Position numbers and translations under genes: made by a program. The notes beneath the pieces are model-generated. The model ran no database searches. It was given only the letters and a program-made list of their open reading frames with translations, and was not told where the DNA came from. A stretch of DNA of 64,000 nucleotides from a virus. The DNA lies in IMG/VR virus record IMGVR_UViG_3300047172_000213, positions 62,001 to 126,000 of that record; one strand, 5' to 3'. Positions 16,324 through 25,461 of this stretch are shown here, piece by piece (the stretch's first letter is position 1; each line of letters starts with the position of its first letter).

Positions 16324-17178
16324 CTACTGGGCCCACTGGACCGGGTAGCCCACGCGCTCGAGCAACTCGAGGGCGCGGATCTCCACGGCCGTACCGACGT
16401 CGGGGGCCGACGCCACCTTGGTGCTCTCCTCGACGAGGTTGAGCGTGAAGGCCGCGGCGATCTTGTTCGCGGCCTCCTCGGCATCGAAGCCGCCGTCGGC
16501 TGCGATCTTCTGCGCGCGCTCGAACGCGAGCTCGTCGATGGCCGAAGACGCCTTCTCCTTGTTGTGGTGGTGGACCGCAGCGGCCGCACCCGCGCCCACG
16601 GCGCCGGCACCGGCGGCATGCGCCGCACCACCGATGAGCTTGGCGGTGCCCTTGTGCATCGCCTTCTCCTCGTCGTGCGTACGGCCGACCGCCTTGACGA
16701 CGCCCTTGCCCGTGCGCTCGAGGTGCTTGGCGAGCGCCTCGGGCATGCCCGCGGTCTTCTCGCCCTCGGGAGCCGTCGCCTGGGCGGCGATCTTGCGCAT
16801 CTCCTGGACGTAGGAGTGAGCCATGACACGGCCCAGGAAGTCGGCCTCGGCCACCTTCTCGGCAGCGGCCTTCTTCTCCTCGTGCTCCTTCTTGGCCTCC
16901 TCGTGCTTCTTCTTCTCTTCGTCCTCCTCGTCGTCCTCGGAGGCGACCTTGGTGCCGCCGCCCTCGGCAGCCGGGGCAGCAGCGGCAGCGGTCTTGGAGA
17001 CCCAGCTGTCGTACAGCTCCTGCACCTTGGTGTCGGGCATCGACTTGAGGTCGATGTTCGACTCGGAGGCGAGCTTGAGGAAGAGCTCCACGGAGGCCTG
17101 CTTCTCGAGGTCCTCCTGGGGGGCAGAGGCGGTCTTGTTGGTGCCGTAGTACTCGGCGAGGAATGCGTCCATGGCCAT
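16324..17178 (-). CDS. prohead core or internal protein candidate, most K-x-A-rich
   Basis: This 284-residue protein begins MAMDAFLAEYYGTNKTASAP. It contains 11 K-[TVLIQ]-A motifs, about one per 26 residues (NKTAS, EKQAS, LKLAS, SKTAA, TKVAS, EKVAE, RKIAA, EKTAG, QKIAA, NKIAA, TKVAS). Residues ~80-110 are a Glu/Lys/Ala charged helix; residues ~170-195 are Gly/Ala/His-rich. It lies 3 bases downstream of the maturation protease gene. The composition resembles core or scaffold proteins, and the repeated motif could be a cleavage or docking site. Function is inferred. Confidence 0.72.
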   Translation of the reverse strand: MAMDAFLAEYYGTNKTASAPQEDLEKQASVELFLKLASESNIDLKSMPDTKVQELYDSWVSKTAAAAAPAAEGGGTKVASEDDEEDEEKKKHEEAKKEHEEKKAAAEKVAEADFLGRVMAHSYVQEMRKIAAQATAPEGEKTAGMPEALAKHLERTGKGVVKAVGRTHDEEKAMHKGTAKLIGGAAHAAGAGAVGAGAAAAVHHHNKEKASSAIDELAFERAQKIAADGGFDAEEAANKIAAAFTLNLVEESTKVASAPDVGTAVEIRALELLERVGYPVQWAQ

Positions 17179-17181
17179 GGT

Positions 17182-20034
17182 TCAGTGGTCTCCCGCGATC
17201 TTGGCCAGCGTGTTCCTCGAGGGGAATCCCCTCTCCACGACGGCGGTCTGTTCGTCCTGACCGACTTCATCCCAGAAGGCCTGCTTCAAGTAGCCGACCG
17301 ACAGCGGGGTGAAGACGGATGCAGCAGGTGCCTCAGCGAGCTTGCGTAGATACTCCTCCGACGGCGCTGCCGTCGAAGCTACCAGGTCCTGCGTATGAGC
17401 GACAAGTTCCATGAGGCCACTGCGGTACGAGTTGTACGCAGCACCTATCTTACGCAGTAGCGGTGAAGGATGGGAAGAAGTCGCTGCGCGCTTTTCTTGG
17501 GGGGCTGTCGAAGCAACAAGTACTCGCTTCTCGACAGCAGGCCCGAGACCAGAACGACTAGCCAGTAGCGGCGCGAGCAGACGCGCCAGAATCGGTGAGA
17601 AGAAGTCCGGTCCCATCGGCACTGGCAACGTGTCGTCGACCTTCGGGAAGACCGTGTTCTTCGACTCAAGGTCGTCAGCAAGCGAACGCCTGCCCATCTG
17701 GATAAGGACGATCCGCTGGAACTCTCGCGGTCGTAGAACTACGCCCATCGCTGACGGTGTGGACAGCGCACTTTCTAGCGGTGCTCCCCCTAGCGCATCG
17801 AGAACATCCTTGGGCAGGTCCTTCTCGTTACGCGTGAGGACGGGCACCGCCTTGCCCACAAACTGGCTGGGCATCACATCCTTGGTGATCTCGGCGTCCT
17901 TGTCCTTGGCGAGCTTGCCGAGGAAGGCCAGCTTCAGCGCATCGACGCTGGCAGTTTTCTCCTCGGCCACACCCTCCGGGGAGAACAATGGCAGGAGCTC
18001 GTCGTCGCCGTCAGCGTAGCCGAGCTTCTCCGCGAGCTCGGCGCCGGGCAGGCTCCACACGCGGCCGTTGCCAGCGATCTTCATCATCGTCTTGGCCGTC
18101 TTGTCGGCGCCGATGAAGACGAAGCTGATGTCGAAGAACTTCGGGTAGTCGTTGTAGACGAAGACCTTCTTGCCGTTGGGCAAGATGCGGTTCATCGCCT
18201 TGCCGGCGTGCTCGCAATAGTCCTTGCGCGTTATGGACACGCCGCGAATGCCCTTGCCGTTCTTTTTGATGAGCTCCTTGTGGTAACGGAGCACAGCGTC
18301 GCCCGGCGTCTTGTCACGCCCATGGACGAACATCGCCTGGGCCTTGCGATAGGTGTCCCAGTCGAGGCAGATGCTGCAGGTGTCGTAGGGCACCTTGCAG
18401 TTGTGCACTGCCAGCCCTTCGACAAGGTAGCTCTCATCCTCCTCCACCTCGAGGTTGAACACCTCGACCTCGGCGTAGATCGAGCTGATCTCACGGATGG
18501 GCGTGATGATGGATGGACGGTCTTCTTCCCACCCAACCATCCTGGAGTTCTTCGCGCGCAGAACCGTCGACGGCCGCACCTTGGCGGAGTAGTCCGTAAA
18601 GCGCCGCGCGTGCTGCTTGCCAAGGTGCACGACCCACTCGTCCGTCTCCTTCTGTACCAGCGCGGAGGGCTTGTGGTGCAGGCGGTGCACAGAAGCCAGC
18701 AGACCGCTGCGCGCGAGAATGAGCTGGACCTGCCATGCCAGCGCTTCCGAAGAAGTCGACCAGCCCAAGCTACCGTCGTCCGACCCGCAGCCGTCGCCAT
18801 TCGCGTAGGCGCCCAGGAGCTCTAGCTGAAGCTCGGGGTTCCAGAAGAGTACTTCGGCCGACAGGCGCTTCTGCGTCGAGTACACGCCGGCCAGCCGCGT
18901 GCACCACGCCGCCAGCTGCGCGTCGTGAATGTAGATCGACACGGCGCAGTCCGAGTTCTTCCTCGGAGCAAAGGCAGGAGGGTTCTTCGTGCCAAACTCC
19001 GCGCAGAGCGCCGCGATCTCCGTGTGCACTGCGTCGTCCTCGTGCGTCGTGAGCTCGATGCCGCACAAGTCCCCGGCCTGGTTGCGCAGCGGGTGCCCTT
19101 CGGCGAGGTAGTAGCCCAGTAGCCGCGCCGCAGCGCGCGAGGGTGCCTCACCCCCGATGTCGTTCGGAACGGGCGCCAGCGCGTAGTGGCTCAGGCTCAG
19201 GCATTCAGCATGGACCCAGTCGGGGGACAGCGGCAGCACTGCCCGCCACGCCATGTCCCAGCCATCATTCCGCTCCTTGACCTGGTTCTCTCTTACTACG
19301 CGGAAGGGATGCTGCCGCGTGCAGTGAATCAGCGGCGTTGCTTCCGCCTTGATCGCGTACAGCTCACCCTTGTAGGGACGTCGATGGACAGAGGCCACAA
19401 GCCGCGCGCGCCCTCGATGTGTCAAGACACGTTCGCCGACCTGCACATCCTCGATGCACTTGCGCGAGCCATCAGCCATCGTGATGCGCGAGCCGGCGAT
19501 GAAGCAGCCCATGCTCACGTCCGGGTAGTCGCCTGCCTTGAGCTTGTCCCAGACACCAACGCCGCCGAAGCGCTGGCACTTGTCCTCGTCGACACGCGCG
19601 ACGAGCTCAACGCGCTTCATGCGCGAGTTCCACGCTGCCAGCTCCACCTCGCCGAACGCGCGGGTCGCGTCCTTGTTGCGGTGGTGGGCGTAGGGGTGCG
19701 CGAAGTAGAACGTCGGGAAACCGTAGCCCCAGTCCGCAGCCTTCGGCTTGTCGAGCAGGGGGTTGCCCGTCCAATCATCGGGCCTGTGGATGAGCGAGGC
19801 TTCGGGAAAGGCGTCGCCGTTGATGTTCGAGCCCCAGTACTCGCTGGCGCCCATCGCGTTGAGCAGCACGTACTGCGCGTCGGGCCGCGGCCGCAGAGAG
19901 GCGATGTACCTCGACACCTCGGGCAGCAGGAGAGGCTCGGCCGTCTTCTCGAAGGCGCCATCGGCAGGGCCGAACAGCGGGATGGCGTTCAGCCCCCGCT
20001 CGTCCTCTCCCTGGAAGAAGGCGACCTTGAGCAT
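17182..20034 (-). CDS. probable capsid maturation (prohead) protease, intein-containing
   Basis: The 950-residue precursor has an N-extein (1-176), an intein (177-545) and a C-extein (546-950), leaving a 581-residue mature protein. The N-extein has SNINGDAFPEASL, YFAHPYAHHRNKDATRAF and GEVELAAWNSRMKRVELVAR, a pattern I associate with phage prohead core proteases, including a conserved His segment. The splice junction is DVSMG then CKVPYDTCSICLDW; Ser174 is a candidate catalytic residue by analogy with Ser-type prohead proteases. Further Cys and His residues around the junction (DYCEHAGKAM) could bind zinc. The C-terminal part is rich in K-x-A motifs (10 in the exteins). It is upstream of core-like genes and the capsid gene. 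The protease call is moderate; the intein call is strong. Confidence 0.68.
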   Translation of the reverse strand: MLKVAFFQGEDERGLNAIPLFGPADGAFEKTAEPLLLPEVSRYIASLRPRPDAQYVLLNAMGASEYWGSNINGDAFPEASLIHRPDDWTGNPLLDKPKAADWGYGFPTFYFAHPYAHHRNKDATRAFGEVELAAWNSRMKRVELVARVDEDKCQRFGGVGVWDKLKAGDYPDVSMGCFIAGSRITMADGSRKCIEDVQVGERVLTHRGRARLVASVHRRPYKGELYAIKAEATPLIHCTRQHPFRVVRENQVKERNDGWDMAWRAVLPLSPDWVHAECLSLSHYALAPVPNDIGGEAPSRAAARLLGYYLAEGHPLRNQAGDLCGIELTTHEDDAVHTEIAALCAEFGTKNPPAFAPRKNSDCAVSIYIHDAQLAAWCTRLAGVYSTQKRLSAEVLFWNPELQLELLGAYANGDGCGSDDGSLGWSTSSEALAWQVQLILARSGLLASVHRLHHKPSALVQKETDEWVVHLGKQHARRFTDYSAKVRPSTVLRAKNSRMVGWEEDRPSIITPIREISSIYAEVEVFNLEVEEDESYLVEGLAVHNCKVPYDTCSICLDWDTYRKAQAMFVHGRDKTPGDAVLRYHKELIKKNGKGIRGVSITRKDYCEHAGKAMNRILPNGKKVFVYNDYPKFFDISFVFIGADKTAKTMMKIAGNGRVWSLPGAELAEKLGYADGDDELLPLFSPEGVAEEKTASVDALKLAFLGKLAKDKDAEITKDVMPSQFVGKAVPVLTRNEKDLPKDVLDALGGAPLESALSTPSAMGVVLRPREFQRIVLIQMGRRSLADDLESKNTVFPKVDDTLPVPMGPDFFSPILARLLAPLLASRSGLGPAVEKRVLVASTAPQEKRAATSSHPSPLLRKIGAAYNSYRSGLMELVAHTQDLVASTAAPSEEYLRKLAEAPAASVFTPLSVGYLKQAFWDEVGQDEQTAVVERGFPSRNTLAKIAGDH
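18400..19506 (-). other. intein in maturation protease (LAGLIDADG type)
   Basis: This in-frame 369-residue element removes itself by protein splicing. Block A is CFIAGSRITMADGSRK with catalytic Cys1; block B has TRQHPF with the TxxH pattern; the endonuclease part has two dodecapeptide-like motifs, LLGYYLAEGH and LLGAYANGDGCG; block F is VFNLEVEEDESYLVEG; block G ends AVHN, followed by extein Cys as +1. All splicing residues look intact, so it should splice and may also home. Confidence 0.95.
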
Positions 20035-20043
20035 CGCGATGTA

Positions 20044-20607
20044 CTACTTCTTCTTTCCGCCGCCGCCACTGAACGCGGATAGAATTGGAGTCCGCATCTT
20101 GTCGCGGTAGTCGAGCGACTTCTCGACGACTCCGCCGGCATGGAGCGGGTCGGTCATCATCTGGCGCATGTAGCTGCCGGCCACGATGGGGTCCTTGGCG
20201 AACATCGGATTGAACGTGCGGAGCGTGGAGTAGGCCTGGTTGAAGAGCTTGGGCTTCTCCTGCTGCATCTCCTCAAGATCGGAGTTGTGCTCGAGCATCA
20301 TGCGGAAGTCGCGCGCCTTGGTGGCAGCGTCGTAAAGCTTCTGTGCAGCAACACCGACGCCAGCTCCGATGAGGCCTGCACCGACGCCGATTGCGCCGCC
20401 GAGCGCCTTCCCACCAACGTTCATGCCGAGAGAGCGCATGTCACCGCCGGTAAGCTTCCCCTTACTGTCGATGTGCCCGCCCATGAGGCCTTCGCCGGCG
20501 CCGGTCAGGAAGTCCTTCAGCCGCCCGTCCTTCAACGCCCAGCCCTTCGGCCCAGCGGCCCTCTTCTCTGTCAGGTACTCCTCGAGGGGGTTCTTCTCAC
20601 TGGCCAT
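20044..20607 (-). CDS. glycine-rich virion-region protein
   Basis: This 187-residue protein begins MASEKNPLEEYLTEKRAA. A charged N-terminus is followed by Gly-rich hydrophobic segments (GKALGGAIGVGAGLIGAGVGV near residues 66-86), a helical charged part, and a short GGGGKKK end. The ATG (20605-20607) overlaps the end of the upstream gene by 11 bases; I chose it over an upstream in-frame start that would overlap by over 100 bases. It fits the internal, membrane-interacting virion protein class of this operon. No family is recognised. Confidence 0.62.
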   Translation of the reverse strand: MASEKNPLEEYLTEKRAAGPKGWALKDGRLKDFLTGAGEGLMGGHIDSKGKLTGGDMRSLGMNVGGKALGGAIGVGAGLIGAGVGVAAQKLYDAATKARDFRMMLEHNSDLEEMQQEKPKLFNQAYSTLRTFNPMFAKDPIVAGSYMRQMMTDPLHAGGVVEKSLDYRDKMRTPILSAFSGGGGKKK

Positions 20608-21793
20608 TCTGGATTCTCCACAGATGCTCGTTGTGGTCGCGGGTGCCTGGCACTTGCTGCAGGACCTTGTGTTTGGCCCAGCGAGCCGCGCTGGCCGCAT
20701 GCCCCGGGCTGTTCTCCACATGCTGGTTCAACTCATTGCCGGCGACCAGGCCGGCGCCGACCAGGGCGGTGCGAGGGGCGGCAGCGGCGATGGTGCCGCC
20801 GACGTTACCCCCGACCGCTCGGCCTAAAGGGCGAAGGGCTTCTCCCGCCCTCCCTGCAGCGTTCCACACCCCACCGAGCGCGCCACCGTCGGCGGTCTTG
20901 AGGTAGTTGTTCAGGCTCGAGAGATGCGTGCGCACCTCGGCGCGGGCTTCGCGCAGCTCCGCGAGCTTCGACAGCGCCTCGCAGAAGTCCCCGAACTCGA
21001 CGACCAGGGGGTGCTCGTGGTTGACGACGCGCGCACCCGCGGTCTTGTCGACCGACGCGGTCATCTGCTCGATGCCGTGAAAGACCCCGTCGCGTAGCAG
21101 GCGCGGGGTGATGAGCGTGAAGGCCACCTTGATGTGGTCCTCGCTCGGAGCCACCGTCTGCCAGGCCTGCATCACCTCGCCCAGTGACACACCCGTGAGG
21201 GCGGCCTGCTTGACCTGGTGGTAGACCCGGTCCGCGAGGTCAGCGTACATGACCTCGAGTCCGCTAATCTGCGACTGCAGGTGGTCAGCGGCGCCAGCGA
21301 GCTTGTCCTTCAGCTCGATGACCTCCCCGTGGGGGTTCGCGAAGGGCAGCTCCGCCGAGCCCTCCTTGGCCAGCAGCTGGAAGAGCTCCGTCTCCGCCTT
21401 GCTCGAGGAGATCTTGTGCTCCGCAGGCGGCGACTCATAGTCGCCCGTGCCGCGGTCGAAGACCGTACCACCGCCGCCGTCGTTGAGGTCCTTCAAGATC
21501 TCCGACGGGTCTGCTGGGCCGCCGGGGAAGTCGACGACGTGGTGGGTGCCGCCTTCCTTCTTGAACTCCTCGAGGTACGCTGACGTGTTGGCGAACTCGA
21601 TGACGCGCTTGACCTGCTCGGGCGAGAGCTGCGCCTGCTTGACCGTCTCGGTCACAGCCGCGGTCAGAGTCTTGTGTTCGCCCGCGCTCCAGCGCGCGGC
21701 CGCCTGCTTGCCCAGCACCTCGAGGTACTCCCCGGAGTGCGCGCGGGCATTGCGCTGCTGCATGAGTCCCTGAATGGGAAGGTCGCCGCTCAT
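20597..21793 (-). CDS. internal virion protein candidate, helical, K-x-A rich
   Basis: This 398-residue protein begins MSGDLPIQGLMQQRNARAH. It is mostly helical, with a central coiled-coil-like part (KDKLAGAADHLQSQISGLEV) and a Gly/Ala-rich segment near residues 325-355. Seven K-[TVLIQ]-A motifs are present (GKQAAA, VKQAQL, VKQAAL, IKVAFT, DKTAGA, SKLAEL, LKTADG). It is the last minus-strand gene before the inverted plus-strand gene at 21835, with a 41-base gap. The class call is from composition and place. Confidence 0.68.
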   Translation of the reverse strand: MSGDLPIQGLMQQRNARAHSGEYLEVLGKQAAARWSAGEHKTLTAAVTETVKQAQLSPEQVKRVIEFANTSAYLEEFKKEGGTHHVVDFPGGPADPSEILKDLNDGGGGTVFDRGTGDYESPPAEHKISSSKAETELFQLLAKEGSAELPFANPHGEVIELKDKLAGAADHLQSQISGLEVMYADLADRVYHQVKQAALTGVSLGEVMQAWQTVAPSEDHIKVAFTLITPRLLRDGVFHGIEQMTASVDKTAGARVVNHEHPLVVEFGDFCEALSKLAELREARAEVRTHLSSLNNYLKTADGGALGGVWNAAGRAGEALRPLGRAVGGNVGGTIAAAAPRTALVGAGLVAGNELNQHVENSPGHAASAARWAKHKVLQQVPGTRDHNEHLWRIQNGQ

Positions 21794-21834
21794 CTAGTGC
21801 TCCCTTACAAGTAGGCTACGTTACTGCAAAAGAC

Positions 21835-22536
21835 ATGGGAAGACGAAGACCCGAACCTCCGCCCGGATTCCTGGACAAGTCAGCCACCGCCAAGGAGCTC
21901 GACGTATCCATCGACACGGTGACCGCGCTGGTGCGCCGAGGAGCGCTCGTACCTCACTTCTTCGGCCAGCGCCGGTACCCCTTCTTCCGCATCCCGGACC
22001 TGCACGAGCTGTCTCTCGCACGCCGCGACAGTACCAACCTACAAGCTGTACGGGCCATGGCACTTCAGGCGCTTTCCGCCGCGCGTCGCACCGAGACACG
22101 GGTGGACGAGCTGTGCGCGCAGCTCGGCATCGACCACATCATCCTTCAACGAGACGAGAGCTCCCTGCGCACCTTGCTGCAAGAAGCCCAGCAGGACTTC
22201 GAGACCGCACGCGTGCGCGATGCTGGGTGGGTGCGGTACTGGAGCAGCTGCTTCTTCGCGATGGACGAGCTCTATCTCGAGCTCGCCGAGACGGTCACCG
22301 GCGTCAAGGACGCGTGGAAGATCTACCTCGACCTGGCCAACCGGCTCGCCAAGGCACTCGTCGAGGAGCAGGACGACGGGCTTCTCCTGGTCTCGAGGTA
22401 CCTAGCCAGCGCCCAGAGGCATCTGGTGCACGTGAGCTACCTGCACTGCCGCCGCATGGGCAGCGGGCGCGTGGGCAAGGTGGTCTTCGACGGCCGCGCC
22501 TCGGCGGTCGATGAGCTGTCCGCGCTTCTGTTCTAG
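21835..22536 (+). CDS. helix-turn-helix DNA-binding protein, inverted gene beside terminase
   Basis: This 233-residue protein begins MGRRRPEPPPGFLDKSATA. Residues ~13-60 form a MerR/excisionase-like winged helix (AKELDVSIDTVTALVRRGAL and a RRYPFFRIPDLHEL wing). The rest is helical, with a weak coiled coil near residues 75-125. It lies on the opposite strand from the virion operon and its end overlaps the terminase gene end by 4 bases. Candidate roles are a transcription regulator of the late operon or a small-terminase-like DNA-recognition protein. The position beside terL makes the second idea attractive, but no direct evidence supports it. Confidence 0.75.
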   Translation: MGRRRPEPPPGFLDKSATAKELDVSIDTVTALVRRGALVPHFFGQRRYPFFRIPDLHELSLARRDSTNLQAVRAMALQALSAARRTETRVDELCAQLGIDHIILQRDESSLRTLLQEAQQDFETARVRDAGWVRYWSSCFFAMDELYLELAETVTGVKDAWKIYLDLANRLAKALVEEQDDGLLLVSRYLASAQRHLVHVSYLHCRRMGSGRVGKVVFDGRASAVDELSALLF

Positions 22537-25406
22537 CCCTGGTCGATGGGTCCGCGGTAGCCAGTGCGCAGGGGACCCTGTCCCGGCAGCTCGCGGATGG
22601 GGCTGATGATGTCCGGGCGGGGGACCAAGATCATCGACACGAGCAGGCAGTACAAGATGGAGTGGAACGCATCGTCGGGGCGGTCGGGGCGGTGGTTGTA
22701 CTGAATCATCCGCAGCTGGTTGTTGTACTCGGCGTAGATGTTCAGCATGTCGTTGGCGTAGGGGTCCTCGAACTCCTCCCAACGCGGGAACTCGAGCTGC
22801 TTGCGCTTGATGGCGTTGAACAGGTCGCTCATCACCTCGGTGCGCACCATCTGCCAGCGGCGGAAGGCAGGGTTCCAAAGAACCTTCTTCTTGCTGCGCG
22901 CCATGTACTGGTACTTGTGGATGCGCTTGGGGCCGAACTTCCGGGTGAGGTGGTCGTTTCGGTCGAAGCCGCCGCCGTAGTCGGCGCCGATGAGCCGGAC
23001 ATTGAAGTACTGAAGCATCTCGTCGATCTTAGCGAGCTGCGGCTCGGGGTCGACGTCCTCGCCGGTAAAGCGGTGGATGTAGAAGACGCGGAAGCGCTGG
23101 TTCACGTAGGTCCCCAGCGTCATCACCGTGTAGGTGTTCTCTCCGGTATTGCCCAGGTAGGCGATACGGCCGTTGCGCTCCGTCACGATGAACCCAGAAG
23201 GCACCGCGCAGCAGTACACCTTGCCGTTGTAGGGCACGCGCGTGACGGAGGAGGACGGTGTGTTCAACTGGTAGTCGCGCCCTTCCGACCACAGAGCTCT
23301 CCAGCGCGTCTTGTGGTTGCCCTCGGCAGGCTTGTGCAAGCGAACGACGCAACGGAGACCGAGGCGGATACAGAGCTCCTGGAAGTCTTCGCACAGACCC
23401 TTTGACGTCGAGTAGAACGCGCCGCCCGTGCAGCCTTCGCGCGGGTCCGTGTAGCCGTCCCCTCGAACAAGGGCCTGGAACAAGATGCGCAGCTGTCGCA
23501 CCGACAGCTGCAGGAACTGACGGGGGATGCGCTTGGTGTCCGATGACGTGCCGATGTTGTCGGCGTACCAGGACCAGTACTGCTTGCCGTAGATGGTCCA
23601 GTTCACGTCCCCGGTCTTCTCGTTAGGGAAGGCCGTGAAGGGGACCGCCATACGCTCCAGGCATGCCTGCATCAGCAGGTAGGTTTCGTGGTTGACCGTC
23701 TCCCGCTGCGACATCTTCACGCAGGACGGTCGGTCGCCGTCGTAGCAGACACCGGCCTCTGTGATCAGGTAGCCGAGCAGCTCCAGCCAGCTGTCCATCG
23801 TGAACGTGCGCGCATTCGAGCCGGCATAGCCAGGTCCGCGTGGAACGGCGGGCAGGCAGAAGGTTTCTACTTCCTTCCCCTGCCAGGTGACGTGCCCCAC
23901 GAACTGAACGTTGCCTCCACGCGCGGCGGTTTCACCGGCAGACTCCACGACCCACTGGTCCCGCTGTGCGACGGTCACGCGCATCTTGTGCACGTCGTTG
24001 ACCAGCACGTCCAGACCGCCCTTGGTCTCGAAGTGCAGTAGCGGCTTGTTCCAGTCGCGCACCGTACGCGCCAGAGGCAGGACGAAGGTCATCTCACGGG
24101 TGTCAGGGTCCCACTGCGCAACGCGATCTTCGTCGGTCAGGTCACGGAAGTACTTGAAGCCGCTCTCCGTGAGGATGCGCGTCTCCTCGTCGTGGCAACC
24201 CCAGTCGATACCGGCGAAGACGGGTTGGCTCGCCGCGAGCGCCTTGTAGGCGTCAAGCGCAGCGGGGTGCATCGTGATGTCCGGCTTGCTGCAGTCACGT
24301 ACCTGAGCGCGCGTCAGCGGCCGCAGCCCCGAGTCGTACGAGATGCCGAGGACCTCGTTGTAGAATCGAGCTCGGTCGTACCGGCCGTAGTCGAGCATGA
24401 TCTCGTCCCACGACCGCCAGGGCACCATCAGCTGCGGAATGCGGTAGGACTCGAAGATCCCCGCTTCCTGGAACTTCGACCACGTAGCATCTGGGTGCAT
24501 CGGGTTGATGAGCTTCCCGCACTTCTCGCAAGACAACCCTGCGCGCTGGATGTTCTTCTCTCCGAGCACGTTCCACCACCGACCCGCCGCGCCAGCGGCG
24601 GCCGAGCCGCAGCGGTCGCAAGGCACCATCCATTCGCCCATGGTGCTCATGGGCTTGCCCTTGGACGTGCCGCTTCGGTAGTACTCGAGGACGTTGTCCA
24701 TCCCCTTGGGGGTTCCCGCGTAGAGGAACCGGCGCCACTGCTCTGGAGCGTGGCTGAGCGACTGCTCGATGACCGGGATGTTGTCCGAGAGGATGTCCTG
24801 CAGCTCGTCGAGCGCCAGGCACCAAGCAGGAATGCCTCGGGTTCGGTCGGCATTGAGGAACGCGTAGCGCAGCGTGATCTTCGAGCGATTGATGAACTGC
24901 TTCTCGAAGACGTTCTGCTGCAGGAGCGACGTTGTGAACGCCTTCAGCACATCGCTGGTCTCGAGCGGCTCCTTGATGCGGTCAACCGAGAAGGTCTTCG
25001 TCTGCGTGGCCGAGGGGGAGACGTAGAGCGTGCGGAAGGCGGACACCATGCACGAGTAGGTGATGAGCCGGTTGCCGAGCAGCGTCGACTTCTCGACTTG
25101 ACGGCCGCAGAAGAGCAAGACGCGCTTCGCCGACGTGTCGTAGATGTCCCGCATGTGCCGACGGCCTTCGAACGAGAAGTTCTCGTAGCCAAGCCCATCG
25201 GCGCGCGGCATGCGGAACGCCCACTCGGTGAACTGCGAGGGCGCTATGTTGGGCACGAACGGAGACTTCTTGTCTTTGTCCGGTGAGAAGGTGAAGTCCT
25301 CCATGCGGTCCGGCTCGGGGCACCAGGGAATCCCGCGGTCCGCGTCGTAGAGCTCCTCGTCTGTGAGCGCGCGCTCGAGCTCGTACTCGACCTCCGCCGG
25401 GGTCAT
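22533..25406 (-). CDS. terL: terminase large subunit, intein-containing
   Basis: The motor ATPase and nuclease that packages DNA through the portal. From the ATG at 25406 the precursor is 957 residues: N-extein 1-403, intein 404-753, C-extein 754-957, giving a 607-residue mature protein. The ATPase has a Walker A-like GRQVEKST (residues ~101-108; Lys106) and a Walker B LALDELQDI (Asp200-Glu201). A zinc site CDRCG/CEKCG lies near residues 255-300. The nuclease domain begins GIDWG with a metal-binding Asp, then after splicing TGENTYTVMTLG; later LIGADYGGGFDRNDHL supplies more acidic residues. The start is uncertain: an in-frame start at 25544 exists but would overlap the divergent gene at 25462, and the GGAG before 25406 is very close to the ATG. 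Confidence 0.95.
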   Translation of the reverse strand: MTPAEVEYELERALTDEELYDADRGIPWCPEPDRMEDFTFSPDKDKKSPFVPNIAPSQFTEWAFRMPRADGLGYENFSFEGRRHMRDIYDTSAKRVLLFCGRQVEKSTLLGNRLITYSCMVSAFRTLYVSPSATQTKTFSVDRIKEPLETSDVLKAFTTSLLQQNVFEKQFINRSKITLRYAFLNADRTRGIPAWCLALDELQDILSDNIPVIEQSLSHAPEQWRRFLYAGTPKGMDNVLEYYRSGTSKGKPMSTMGEWMVPCDRCGSAAAGAAGRWWNVLGEKNIQRAGLSCEKCGKLINPMHPDATWSKFQEAGIFESYRIPQLMVPWRSWDEIMLDYGRYDRARFYNEVLGISYDSGLRPLTRAQVRDCSKPDITMHPAALDAYKALAASQPVFAGIDWGCHDEETRILTESGFKYFRDLTDEDRVAQWDPDTREMTFVLPLARTVRDWNKPLLHFETKGGLDVLVNDVHKMRVTVAQRDQWVVESAGETAARGGNVQFVGHVTWQGKEVETFCLPAVPRGPGYAGSNARTFTMDSWLELLGYLITEAGVCYDGDRPSCVKMSQRETVNHETYLLMQACLERMAVPFTAFPNEKTGDVNWTIYGKQYWSWYADNIGTSSDTKRIPRQFLQLSVRQLRILFQALVRGDGYTDPREGCTGGAFYSTSKGLCEDFQELCIRLGLRCVVRLHKPAEGNHKTRWRALWSEGRDYQLNTPSSSVTRVPYNGKVYCCAVPSGFIVTERNGRIAYLGNTGENTYTVMTLGTYVNQRFRVFYIHRFTGEDVDPEPQLAKIDEMLQYFNVRLIGADYGGGFDRNDHLTRKFGPKRIHKYQYMARSKKKVLWNPAFRRWQMVRTEVMSDLFNAIKRKQLEFPRWEEFEDPYANDMLNIYAEYNNQLRMIQYNHRPDRPDDAFHSILYCLLVSMILVPRPDIISPIRELPGQGPLRTGYRGPIDQG
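23148..24197 (-). other. intein in terminase nuclease motif (LAGLIDADG type)
   Basis: This in-frame 350-residue element begins CHDEETRILTESGFK (block A, Cys1). A block-B-like segment has NDVH, with Asn where Thr is usual. Two dodecapeptide-like motifs, LLGYLITEAG and LFQALVRGDGY, mark a LAGLIDADG endonuclease. It ends GRIAYLGN, so the penultimate residue is Gly rather than His, and the +1 extein residue is Thr. Removing it restores an uninterrupted GIDWG-TGENTYT nuclease motif, which supports the boundaries. Confidence 0.92.
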
Positions 25407-25461
25407 CTCCGATAGTGACCGCGGCTTCTCGTGTCTGTGCTGTATGTTGAACGAGGCCAAG

